Source of the DNA: Salicibibacter cibi
Lineage (GTDB): Bacteria > Bacillota > Bacilli > Bacillales > Marinococcaceae
Direction: 5' to 3'
Assembly: GCF_016495865.1 (NCBI RefSeq)
Contig: NZ_CP054706.1
Span: 1,612,001 to 1,676,000, forward strand
Length of the DNA stretch: 64,000 nt
Below are positions 9,325 to 17,877 of the stretch, one piece after another (position 1 is the stretch's first letter; each line of letters begins with the position of its first letter). The notes beneath the pieces were generated by a model. The model was not told the origin of the DNA, ran no database searches, and saw only the letters and a list, made by a program, of their open reading frames with translations. The position numbers were made by a program, and so were the translations under genes.

Positions 9325-10026
9325 ATGGAACGGGACGTTATGATCAAGCTTTTGGAAAAAGGTCATGTATCGATTCCAGCCGTATTTCTTGATTATTACG
9401 ATGCGCTCGGCATAAACGAAAACGATATGATGCTGCTGCTGCACATCCATCGTTTTGTCCAACAAGGCCATAACTTCCCGACTCCGGAGCAATTGGCACA
9501 AAAAATGACATTGACTGTGAATAACTGTCAACAGGCGATCGGTCGGTTATTAAAGCGGGGAGTCCTTCGTCTTGAACAAAACGAGGATGATAACGGTGTA
9601 ATGTATGAAACGTATAGCCTGGGGCCTTTTTATGACAAAGTCATTGCTTATCTTGAAGCAGAACATGCACCGGAGAATAATGAGAACGATATAGATGCCG
9701 GCGAGCTGTACAGATTATTTGAAAATGAATTCGGGCGACCGCTCTCCCCGATGGAAGGGGAGACGCTCGCCATGTGGATAGACCGGGACCAGTACACGTA
9801 TCCATTAATAAGGGCGGCATTGCGGGAAGCTGTGATTTCGGGCAAATTAAATTTGCGTTACATTGACCGCATCTTGTTTGAATGGCAAAAAAATGGCATT
9901 AAAACGCCTGAAGAAGCGGATGCTTTCAGTGAAAAATTCCGACAAAAACAAAGGGGTAAAGCACCATCGGAGGAACAGCCCCAGACCCAGCCTTATCCAA
10001 ACTATAATTGGCTGGAAGCCGATTAG
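9325..10026 (+). CDS. dnaD: DNA replication initiation protein DnaD
   Basis: Helicase-loading and DNA-remodelling primosome protein. The N-terminal winged-helix domain (about residues 1-110, with PTPEQLAQKMTLTVNNCQQ) is followed by a DDBH2 domain (LYRLFENEFGRPLSPMEGET, then YIDRILFEWQKNGIKTPEEA). Length 233 is normal. AAAGGGAG lies 9-10 bases before the ATG. The aspB-dnaD-nth order supports the call. Confidence 0.93.
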   Translation: MERDVMIKLLEKGHVSIPAVFLDYYDALGINENDMMLLLHIHRFVQQGHNFPTPEQLAQKMTLTVNNCQQAIGRLLKRGVLRLEQNEDDNGVMYETYSLGPFYDKVIAYLEAEHAPENNENDIDAGELYRLFENEFGRPLSPMEGETLAMWIDRDQYTYPLIRAALREAVISGKLNLRYIDRILFEWQKNGIKTPEEADAFSEKFRQKQRGKAPSEEQPQTQPYPNYNWLEAD

Positions 10027-10057
10027 ATGACCGAAAAGGGGGGTGGCAAAAGAGAAA

Positions 10058-10714
10058 ATGCTATCCAAAAGAGACACCGTTCACGCCATCGATACGATGG
10101 AAGAGATGTTTCCGGATGCCCAATGTGAACTTTGGCACCGAAACGCTTTTGAGCTGCTAGTGGCTGTCATATTGTCTGCCCAATGCACCGATGCCCTCGT
10201 CAATAAAGTGACTCCACATTTATTTGAAACCTACAAAGGGCCCGAAGATATTGTCGCCAGCTCCTCGGAAGATCTGGAACAAGCAATACGCTCCATCGGT
10301 CTTTACAGGAATAAGGCCAAAAATCTAAAGAAAATGAGCCATTCCCTTCTAACGCAATACAACGGAAACGTGCCTGCCGATCGCGATGCATTAATGGAAC
10401 TTGCCGGTGTCGGACGCAAAACCGCGAATGTGGTGGCATCGGTAGCTTTTGATTTGCCGGCAATCGCCGTGGATACACACGTGGAACGGGTGTCGAAAAG
10501 ACTCGGCATTTGCCGCTGGAAAGATAGTGTCCTGCAAGTAGAAAAAACACTCATGGAAAAACTGCCGGAAGAAAAATGGTCGAAAAGCCACCACTTGCTT
10601 ATTTTTTTTGGCCGCTATCATTGCAAAGCACGTAATCCATCCTGTCCGGCATGCCCGTTGCTTTCCATCTGCCGGGAAGGCCAAAAGCGAATGAAAGAAA
10701 AAGCAACTGGATGA
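10058..10714 (+). CDS. nth: Endonuclease III
   Basis: Bifunctional DNA glycosylase/AP lyase for oxidised pyrimidines. The helix-hairpin-helix ELAGVGRKTANVV is followed by VDTHVERVSKRLG with the catalytic Asp, and the C-terminal 4Fe-4S ligands are C-x6-C-x2-C-x5-C. A GTG at 10043 would add five residues, but the G-run abuts it with no spacing. The ATG at 10058 begins MLSKRDTVHAIDTMEEMFP, aligning with the B. subtilis start and giving 218 residues. Confidence 0.92.
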   Translation: MLSKRDTVHAIDTMEEMFPDAQCELWHRNAFELLVAVILSAQCTDALVNKVTPHLFETYKGPEDIVASSSEDLEQAIRSIGLYRNKAKNLKKMSHSLLTQYNGNVPADRDALMELAGVGRKTANVVASVAFDLPAIAVDTHVERVSKRLGICRWKDSVLQVEKTLMEKLPEEKWSKSHHLLIFFGRYHCKARNPSCPACPLLSICREGQKRMKEKATG

Positions 10715-10726
10715 TCTTGAACCGTA

Positions 10727-10829
10727 ATCCCGGTGGTAAGCGCCCGGAGTTAACGGGCGACTAACACCCCGATTTGTTCAACGAACCATCAGAGGGAAAA
10801 CCACCCTCTGTTGAAAGTTTCACTTTATG
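10727..10829. repeat. Structured dispersed repeat, copy A (upstream of dynA)
   Basis: About 100 bases sharing most of their sequence with copy B at 14404-14539: the blocks ATCCCGGTGGTAAGCG, GAGTTAACGGGCGA, ACACCCCGATT, AACCATCAGA and GAAAGTTTCACTTTAT occur in the same order. Internal stems CGCCCG/CGGGCG and CAGAGGG/CCCTCTG are visible. The 3' end runs straight into the dynA ribosome site. The layout recalls IS200/IS605-type ends or a structured RNA, but the family is not established here. Confidence 0.7.
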
Positions 10830-10842
10830 AGGAGGAGAAGGC

Positions 10843-13800
10843 GTGACGACGGAAACCCTCACCCCTTTGGAAGAACGAAAACGAACATTGCCATTCGGCG
10901 AACCGGAGAAAGCCAGGTTGGAAAAGCTTGACGGGAAACTCGCATACGATTCCCCGTTTTCCGTTGCCGTTTGCGGACATTTTTCCGCAGGAAAATCAAC
11001 GTTGTTAAACCATTTGCTGGGTGCTGATCTTTTACCATCCAGCCCTATTCCAACGACCGCAAATATTATGACAATCGCTGCTGGTGATCCCGGTCTTACA
11101 GCCATCACGAATGATGGTAAAACTCACGTTTTTTCCGGCCGCATCCCTTGGGAGAAGTTGCAATCCTTTGCACTCGATGGTGCGAGTATTCGGGAAATTA
11201 AACTTTCCCTCCCGTTGCCTTTTCTTCCCGCGGGCGTAACACTGGCGGATACACCCGGGGTAGATTCAACCGATGGCACCCATGAAAGCTATACGGGAAC
11301 CGAATTGTTAACGACAGATGCGATCATTTATATTACGGATTATAATCATGTACGCTCGGAGACGAATCTTCGTTTTTTACGGCAAATGCAACGGGAAAAC
11401 AAACCAATCGTTCTCGTTGTGAATCAAATTGACAAACATGATGAAAACGAGTTGTCTTTTTCTATCTTCTCCCATGGTTTGCGGGATATGTTGCAACGGT
11501 TTGACATTCATCCGATTGCCCTTTATTTTACATCCGGCTATCAACTCGATCACCCGGAAAATGAACTTACAAGTTGGATCGGGGACATGCGGTCCTTTCT
11601 TTATCACGCTGCATCGCTCAAAGAACAGTCAAAAACGCGAATGGTCCGCAGTGCCGTCTCCGCTCTTTTAGAACGCTTGTATCGGGACCGCGCAAGGGGA
11701 GAGCAAGCAATTGAAGATTCCCTGCAGGCACACGGATTTACGGTCGGAGACCATCAAATGCTCGTGCAGATCCGCGAAAGGGTAAAACGTTTGGATGAAG
11801 AAAGCCGTCAAGCGATCGCTGACATGCGTCATCGGCTTGATGAATTTTTTAAGCAAACCTATTTGTTTCCCCACGACTTGATGGAAGACACAAAAACATG
11901 GATTGAATCGCTGGATTCATCGTTCAAAGTCGGCATGTTCGGATCGAAAAAGAAGAAGATCGCCGAACAAGAGAAGCGGGAAGAAGCGTTGACACTTGCG
12001 CTGAAGCGGCGTTGGGATACAGAAGTGCAGTTGTATTTAAGCGAGTACTTTAAGAAATTACCCCTTTCGCCATCCATCGCCCGACATGCGGAAGCGATTG
12101 TGCAAACCATCCCGTTTCGCGCCGGGGAATCCGGCTGGTTACGTTCGTTTGTTGGCGATGGGGTGAAAAACGATCAATACGTTTATACGTTGGCCTCCCG
12201 TCTGAATCACGCATTGTTAAAAGAAGTCAAAGATATAGTCTGGCCTCTATTCCGGGAAATCGTTGCCGACGTTGAACGGCAAGCTGAAGATGAACGATTT
12301 CGGCTTTCGGAAAAAGCCGGAGAGTTTCAGGAAATTGAAGCGTTGGAAGCAGAAAATGAAGAACACTTGAAAACAATCGATGATTCAATCACACATGTAA
12401 AAGCATCGTCGGAAGCGTTAGCAGGTGACGAAGGCTTAGAAGAAGCTATGGGAGCATTATTGGGGCGCTCGCCGGATCTGGATGGTTTGCATGTCGACAT
12501 TGAAGTAAGCGAACAAGTCGAGCCGGTCAAGACGGAAACGAACACGTTCCCACGTGATGAATTTTCACAGGGAGCGGGTAGCCTACCGCAAGTTGATTGG
12601 CAGGCATGGAAAGAAACCGTGGAAAAATATATGGGCAAGCCTTACGCGGAAGACGAGCGCAAAGATTTGCTAACCACCATTAAAAAGGCGGGAAAATGCG
12701 AGTATACGTTTGTAATGGCAGGCGCATTCAGTGCCGGCAAATCAACGTTTTTGAATGCCCTCGTTCAGGAGGAGATCATGCCGGTGTCCCCCCATCCGAC
12801 GACGGCATCGCTGACGATCGTTCGTTACCCGGATGAGAAATATCAACACGGCGATGTAACCGTGCAAATAAAATCCGAAGCCGTATTGGACGCGGAAATA
12901 CAAGCGGTCGCCTATGAATGCGGCTATACGTTTAATTTAACACGATTGAAAAAAGCCGAGGGCTTATCAATTGCAAAAACAAATACGTTGGAGGAAAAAC
13001 AACGCCTCGAGTATTTACGTGCGCTACAATTAGCCGTGAAGAAAGAACAATATGGATACGGAAAAACCTATGACATGCCTCTTCATAATTGGCAAGAAAT
13101 CGCCGCAAAAGAAGACCATGCCTGTTTGATTGAAACATCGACGGTCTATTTTCGTTCGGATATTACCGCAAAAGGCTGGTCACTCGTGGACACCCCAGGC
13201 GTTCAATCCGTGAACGAGCGCCATACGAGAATGGCGGTCGAAAAAATAAAGAGCGCCGATCGGTTTATGTATCTTACGTATTATCATCATGCTTTTTCTC
13301 GGGCAGACCAATCGTTTATCAAACGAATAAAAGAGATTCAAGTTCCTCATTACATGGTGGTCAACGCGGCAGACTTGGCAAAGGATGAGCAAGAAGCGCA
13401 GTACGTAACGTCATTCGTCAATGATCAATTAAAACAAGCCGGCTGCCACGAAAGCATTACGGTCCCCCTTTCAAGCAAGCGTGCCCTTGCTCCTGATGGT
13501 GATCAACGGTTTTCCGATTTTATGCATTATTTGGAAACAGTGGAAGGGCCTCGCTTGCAGGCGGAATCTATTCGGGAAATCAATAAGCAATTGTATACCT
13601 TAATCGACGCCCTTCATACGGTTGCAAACATTGGCAAACAGCCATTAGAAGAGCGAAAAAGGCTAGCCGAACAGGAAAAGTGCACACACATGGAAACCGA
13701 ATGGAACCTTAAAAACGTTGATGCAGATGATGGGGAAATAAAAGTTTGGGAAGGGCATGTAACGAGGCGATTGTTATTGGTTTTTGCGGATCGTTTCGCC

Positions 13801-14379
13801 GCGTCGATCCATGTGGCGTCCGTAAATGCAAAGGATAAAAGTGCACGGGAAAGACAGCTGCATCAGGCATTGGACGTGTTTCTAAAGGAATGTGAAGAGG
13901 AATGGCAAAAAGAACAGTATGCATTGGAAAAAAGCGTACATGCATCGTTAGTAGATCAAATGACTCGGATGTACGGGGACGGGCGTTTATTTGAAGACAT
14001 GTACGTCCGTTTGGAAACAGGGATTGACCTTCAATTGCCGGTTCAATTGCTCCAAACGTTAGCGAATAAGCGAAAACTGAAAAAGTCCTTTTTTTACGAT
14101 GGCGAATTTGACGCTTTCAAAACAGATGTATTTTCTTTATTGGAAGAGCATGTTCGTGCGCGCATTCAAGTTGCGGCCGAATCGGCAAGAAAAGGCAAAA
14201 GCGACCAACTGGGGAACATCAAGGAGCATATGCAAACAAAGATGAAAATCAAAGAGAAGAAACAAGCGGACAGGCTCCAATTTCTAACGTCTGAAGAGCC
14301 GGATGTGATCCCGATCGAGGAAGAAATTAAAACGCTCAGGAAAAACGCCGAAATCACCGGATTGCAGATGGAATTGTAA
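10843..14379 (+). CDS. dynA: Two-headed bacterial dynamin-like GTPase
   Basis: Membrane-remodelling GTPase of the DynA (YpbR) type, 1178 residues against 1193 in B. subtilis. Two complete dynamin modules are fused: P-loop GHFSAGKSTLLN near residue 45 with SSPIPTTAN and LADTPGVDS, and a second P-loop GAFSAGKSTFLN near residue 626 with SPHPTTASL and LVDTPGVQS. Long charged helices lie between and after the heads. B. subtilis DynA bridges and fuses membranes and protects against pore formers and phage (family knowledge). Start GTG with AGGAGGAG upstream. Both flanks carry copies of the same structured repeat. Confidence 0.93.
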   Translation: MTTETLTPLEERKRTLPFGEPEKARLEKLDGKLAYDSPFSVAVCGHFSAGKSTLLNHLLGADLLPSSPIPTTANIMTIAAGDPGLTAITNDGKTHVFSGRIPWEKLQSFALDGASIREIKLSLPLPFLPAGVTLADTPGVDSTDGTHESYTGTELLTTDAIIYITDYNHVRSETNLRFLRQMQRENKPIVLVVNQIDKHDENELSFSIFSHGLRDMLQRFDIHPIALYFTSGYQLDHPENELTSWIGDMRSFLYHAASLKEQSKTRMVRSAVSALLERLYRDRARGEQAIEDSLQAHGFTVGDHQMLVQIRERVKRLDEESRQAIADMRHRLDEFFKQTYLFPHDLMEDTKTWIESLDSSFKVGMFGSKKKKIAEQEKREEALTLALKRRWDTEVQLYLSEYFKKLPLSPSIARHAEAIVQTIPFRAGESGWLRSFVGDGVKNDQYVYTLASRLNHALLKEVKDIVWPLFREIVADVERQAEDERFRLSEKAGEFQEIEALEAENEEHLKTIDDSITHVKASSEALAGDEGLEEAMGALLGRSPDLDGLHVDIEVSEQVEPVKTETNTFPRDEFSQGAGSLPQVDWQAWKETVEKYMGKPYAEDERKDLLTTIKKAGKCEYTFVMAGAFSAGKSTFLNALVQEEIMPVSPHPTTASLTIVRYPDEKYQHGDVTVQIKSEAVLDAEIQAVAYECGYTFNLTRLKKAEGLSIAKTNTLEEKQRLEYLRALQLAVKKEQYGYGKTYDMPLHNWQEIAAKEDHACLIETSTVYFRSDITAKGWSLVDTPGVQSVNERHTRMAVEKIKSADRFMYLTYYHHAFSRADQSFIKRIKEIQVPHYMVVNAADLAKDEQEAQYVTSFVNDQLKQAGCHESITVPLSSKRALAPDGDQRFSDFMHYLETVEGPRLQAESIREINKQLYTLIDALHTVANIGKQPLEERKRLAEQEKCTHMETEWNLKNVDADDGEIKVWEGHVTRRLLLVFADRFAASIHVASVNAKDKSARERQLHQALDVFLKECEEEWQKEQYALEKSVHASLVDQMTRMYGDGRLFEDMYVRLETGIDLQLPVQLLQTLANKRKLKKSFFYDGEFDAFKTDVFSLLEEHVRARIQVAAESARKGKSDQLGNIKEHMQTKMKIKEKKQADRLQFLTSEEPDVIPIEEEIKTLRKNAEITGLQMEL

Positions 14380-14403
14380 ATGTAAATTAAAGTTGCATCG
14401 TTT

Positions 14404-14539
14404 ATCCCGGTGGTAAGCGTCCGTAAAACCCCTGCTTCAATCCCGTAAGCGAGAGTTAACGGGCGACCGACACCCCGATTGGTTCAACTAACCATCAGAA
14501 GGGGATAAAAAACTCCTTCTAATGGAAGTTTCACTTTAT
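14404..14539. repeat. Structured dispersed repeat, copy B (downstream of dynA)
   Basis: Same orientation and block order as copy A (10727-10829), with about 30 extra bases between GTCCG and GAGTTAACGGGCGA. The terminal stem is CCATCAGAAGG/CCTTCTAATGG with compensated changes relative to copy A, followed by AAGTTTCACTTTAT. The paired changes suggest that structure is or was under selection. Confidence 0.7.
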
Positions 14540-14561
14540 CAAAAAAAGATGTATCGTTTCG

Positions 14562-14595
14562 CCCCTTTAGATGCAGTTTGTCTAAAGGGGTTTCT
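14562..14595 (+). terminator. Intrinsic terminator downstream of dynA
   Basis: CCCCTTTAGA pairs with TCTAAAGGGG around a 9-base loop and is followed by TTTCTT. Confidence 0.75.
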
Positions 14596-14705
14596 TATGG
14601 TAAAAGTAGTACTGAGTGCTTATAAGAGGGGAAAAGGGGAACGATAACTTCAAACCCTTACCTATCCAAAATTCAATGAAATTGAGCTGATTCCTTCGGG
14701 CGCTG

Positions 14706-14734
14706 TTCTAAAACGATTTGAATTGTAGTACAAT
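14706..14734 (+). promoter_or_regulatory. Candidate SigA promoter of the T-box leader
   Basis: TTCTAA (weak -35), 17 bases, then TACAAT (-10), placing transcription start near 14741, just before the T-box stem I. Confidence 0.45.
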
Positions 14735-14740
14735 ATATTC

Positions 14741-15056
14741 ATACTAAAAAGCGATGAAGAGAGGAGTACATGTAGCTAAGCATGACAGAGAACTCCGTTT
14801 GCTGCGATGGAGGATGTACAGGTACATGGAACCAAACCTTGGAGCTGCACAGAGGATACTGTTATTATGACGATTGATGATGTGCCGGTATCTCCCGTTA
14901 TAGAGATAGAGTATATCCTACAGTATACACTGCAGGCGTACTTGAAAAGGTTTTTGTGGTGACACAAGAACAAACTGGGGTGGCACCGCGAACTTCTAAA
15001 TTCAAGGAGTCTCGTCCTCAAGTCGAATGACTAGGAGGAGAGGTTCTTTTTTTGTT
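14741..15056 (+). promoter_or_regulatory. T-box riboswitch leader (tRNA-sensing attenuator)
   Basis: All T-box landmarks are present: GCGATGAAGAGAGGAGTA (start of stem I with the AGTA loop), CAGAGA, TTGCTGCGA (distal loop), the T-box GGGGTGGCACCGCG at 14977-14990, and a long terminator stem ending in TTTTTTT near 15056. CATGTA pairs with TACATG, placing the specifier in GAACCAAACC at 14829-14838. Read as GAA-N-codon the specifier is CAA (Gln); read directly after GAA it is CCA (Pro). UGGC in the T-box predicts a G discriminator base, which suits tRNA-Gln better than tRNA-Pro. It controls the MFS gene that follows. Confidence 0.9.
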
Positions 15057-15090
15057 GTTTCAAAACATCGAATTTAGGGGGGAGTGAGAT

Positions 15091-16323
15091 TTGAAGCGGT
15101 GGAAAAGTCCCTTATTGCTTCTTGTAGGTATTGGTGTATCAAATTTAGGTGCTTGGGTTTATTTAATCTCGCTAAACTTGGTTGTTTTGGATATGACAGG
15201 CTCGCCACTCGCGGTATCGATTCTGTACATCCTTATACCAGTCGCCACTATATGTACTAATTTTTGGTCGGGAAGTTTTATCGATAGATTAAATAAGAGG
15301 AATCTGATGATTTTCTTAGACTTCATGAGAGCGATATTCATATTTTCGCTTCCATATATGGATTCTCTTATTTTCATTTATGTATTTGTTTTCATCATCA
15401 ATATTGCAAGTTCAATTTTTGAGCCTACATCCATGGTCTACATGACGAAGCTTATACCTAAAACAAATCGTCAAAGATTTAATGCACTTAGAAATTTCAT
15501 TAATTCAAGTGGTTTTATATTAGGGCCTTCAATTGCAGGTTTTCTGTTTATTTTAGGATCCCCGTATTTAGCTATCCAATTAAATGCTCTTGCATTATGT
15601 ATATCAGCCTTAATCATCCTTTTGCTCCCGAACTTGGAATTAAGAAGACAATCAGTAATGTCGGAAAAAGTAAATGTAAAAGTAATAAGAAATGATTGGA
15701 AGCAAATTCTTCGTTTTGGTAAATCAAATTTGCACATTACGTTGGTGTACATTCTCTTTAGTGGAATGACTGTATTTATGACCGCGTTAGATTCTTTAGA
15801 GGCAGCATTTGCAACTGAAGTGCTTTCCTTATCTGAAAGTGCGTATGGATTTTTGGTGAGTATTGCGGGAATAGGCATCATAGCTGGTTCATTAATAAAT
15901 GCTTTATTCGTTAAAAACTTAAAACTAAATATATTAATCGGCGTTGGTGCTATCTTTACGCCGGTTGGTTATTTAATTTTTGCGTTTTCGCATGACTTTA
16001 TTTTTGCATCTATAGGCTTTTTCACTCTAACCTTTGCCCTGTCATTCGCAAACACAGGCTTTTTAACTTTTTATCAAAATAATGTCCCGGTAAACATTAT
16101 GGGGAGGTTTTCGAGTGTTCTAGGTATTTTAGAAGCTGTGCTAATAATTTTACTCACGGCAGTGATTGGGGTTTCAGCTGATCTATTTGAAATTCGTCCA
16201 GTTTATATCATTGGTTCATTTGTATTTTTGACTTTAGGATTAATGATTAATCTAGTTGTATTTGATAATTCGAAAAGTAAATACTATAGCCAAAAACAAA
16301 TGGATGAAGGAAGTGTTGGATAA
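15091..16323 (+). CDS. MFS transporter (efflux-type, MFS_3-like), T-box controlled
   Basis: 410 residues with about 12 hydrophobic segments, resembling the MFS_3 efflux group (N-terminal GVSNLGAWVYLISLNLVV, loop GSFIDRLNKRNLM, and FEPTSMVYMTKLIPK). The substrate cannot be read from sequence. Start TTG with AGGGGGGAGTG about 8 bases upstream. The upstream T-box means expression rises when a particular tRNA is uncharged, so it could move an amino acid or peptide, or export an aminoacyl-tRNA-synthetase inhibitor (inference). AT-richer than the preceding core genes. Confidence 0.8.
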   Translation: MKRWKSPLLLLVGIGVSNLGAWVYLISLNLVVLDMTGSPLAVSILYILIPVATICTNFWSGSFIDRLNKRNLMIFLDFMRAIFIFSLPYMDSLIFIYVFVFIINIASSIFEPTSMVYMTKLIPKTNRQRFNALRNFINSSGFILGPSIAGFLFILGSPYLAIQLNALALCISALIILLLPNLELRRQSVMSEKVNVKVIRNDWKQILRFGKSNLHITLVYILFSGMTVFMTALDSLEAAFATEVLSLSESAYGFLVSIAGIGIIAGSLINALFVKNLKLNILIGVGAIFTPVGYLIFAFSHDFIFASIGFFTLTFALSFANTGFLTFYQNNVPVNIMGRFSSVLGILEAVLIILLTAVIGVSADLFEIRPVYIIGSFVFLTLGLMINLVVFDNSKSKYYSQKQMDEGSVG

Positions 16324-16413
16324 AGGTAAGGTTAGACGTCGCATATAATTCTGCATACCAGCTTATATGTGACTTATCTTTATTCTTTTAAGGGAGGCGA
16401 AAGGAATAAAAGT

Positions 16414-16445
16414 TGTGCCAGAATCGAGACCTTTAACGGAATAAC
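16414..16445. repeat. Degenerate cassette-junction palindrome
   Basis: GCCAGAATCGAGACC...AACGGAATAA resembles the TATTCC...GGAATA palindrome family found between accessory genes of this window (clear copies at 27327-27357 and 30449-30478). The left arm is degraded. Confidence 0.4.
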
Positions 16446-16479
16446 TCCTGATGAAAATATTAATGAAGGGAAGATTAAG

Positions 16480-17622
16480 TTGATATATATCATCGCAGCA
16501 GGGCTTGCAGTATTCTTATTGTTAGCAATCGGATTCTTCTGGTTACATCGATGGACGCAAAAGCCTGATGCAGATTACGTTTTAAAATTTATTGCCAAGA
16601 ATCCAAAGCGAGCATCGTTGTCTATTGTGAGAAATGGAAGAGATCTTGCCGATGTTCAGTCGGATGAATTGCGTCCTTTAGCGAGTACAGTTAAGATCAT
16701 CGTAGCTATTGAGTGTGCTCATCAGGTGGCTAACGGAGAGATTGATCCGGAAGAGAGGATTAAACACGGATGATCTTGCCCGTTATTATATTCCGCGAAC
16801 GGACGGTGGCGCGCATGAAACGTGGTTAAAGTCGATGGAATCGAAGGAACTTCTCCAAAATGGAAACGTTTCATTAGAAGAGATTGCTAAAGGAATGATT
16901 TCCCACAGTTCCAATGCCAACACGGAATATTTGATGATGCGGTTAGGACTTGCCCGAATGAACGACAATCTAAAACAACTTCAATTACCGAAACACGAAA
17001 AACTTTACCCTTCTTTGGTATCAAGTCTTCTTATTCCATATGAGATCGCACAAAAACATAAACTGAATATATTTAAGAAAACAGATGCAAAAAAAGTACA
17101 AACCTTCATCGAAGAAATGTCTCAAGAGGCATACATTGAAGAGGCGATAAATATTCATACAAAGTTAAGCCAAGACCACGACGGTTTTTACAAAGAACAG
17201 GTGAATGTAAAAGCATGGCATAATATGGCATTTGATCAGATAGCCTCTAAAAGAGATATTCGTTCCACAACATCAGAATATGTTGTTTGCAAAAAATCAA
17301 TGACTTATTTTATTTTACGCAGGCCGTGCAGGGAATACTTCGACCTATTTTGGAATGGCCAATGAAACATCCGAAAAACCAAGAAAAATTTCACCATTTA
17401 GGTGGAAAGGGAGGATCAACGGCTCAAATTGTTACCTATGCGTTATATGCGGAAGACAAACAGGAAAACAAAACGGAGGTAGCGATCTTCTTCAACGATG
17501 TTCATGGTTATGAGACGACAAAACTTTCCAATAGTGTATCCGCCTTTCAGTTAGCGGTTGTAACGGATAGTTCGAATTGGCAAAAGAAACTTGACAAGCT
17601 TCATAATGCACAAGCTTTATAG
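16480..17622 (+). pseudogene. Serine hydrolase related to class A beta-lactamases, two frameshifts
   Basis: Three consecutive frames reconstruct one protein. Frame 1 has an N-terminal membrane anchor (IYIIAAGLAVFLLLAIGFFW) and the active-site motif STVK. Frame 2, joined near 16766 after a one-base loss, has ARYYIPRTDGGAHETW and the second motif SHSSNANTEYL. Frame 3, joined near 17290 in an A-run, has the third motif GGKGGSTAQ and runs to 17622. The SxxK, SxN-like and KGG motifs fit Beta-lactamase2-type serine hydrolases. The likely original start is the TTG at 16480. As read, no full-length product can be made. Confidence 0.8.
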
Positions 17623-17742
17623 GGGTTATTCTCAGATGTTTTTGTTTGATTAGTACAATTTGCAGGTTTTGCATTTTTGTTTCAATTTCTAAAGGGTCAA
17701 CACTAAAACCTATGGTTGACAAATAGGTGTAATTGATGATAA

Positions 17743-17877
17743 ACGCTACGGAAAAACACTACGCTTTCCGTGGGCTTGCGCTCAGCCTCCTCGAAAAAAG
17801 AAGTTCGCTTTTTTCTGCGGGGTCTTCGCCCTGCGCTTTCCCACAGGAGTCTCCGTGTTTTTCCTCCGCTAGCTAGT
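17743..17877. repeat. GC-rich dispersed repeat with bracketing CTTTCCG/CAGGAGTCTCCG
   Basis: CTACGCTTTCCGTGGGC, CAGCCTCCTCG, CTGCGGGGTCTTCG and CCCACAGGAGTCTCCG follow each other; this non-coding repeat type is common in Bacillaceae. A diverged relative is at 48600-48682. The following IS begins directly after its 3' end, so the repeat may be truncated. Confidence 0.55.

Noticed and set aside
14776..15021. Minus-strand 81-codon frame inside the T-box leader
   Set aside because: The structured leader explains the sequence; no ribosome site.
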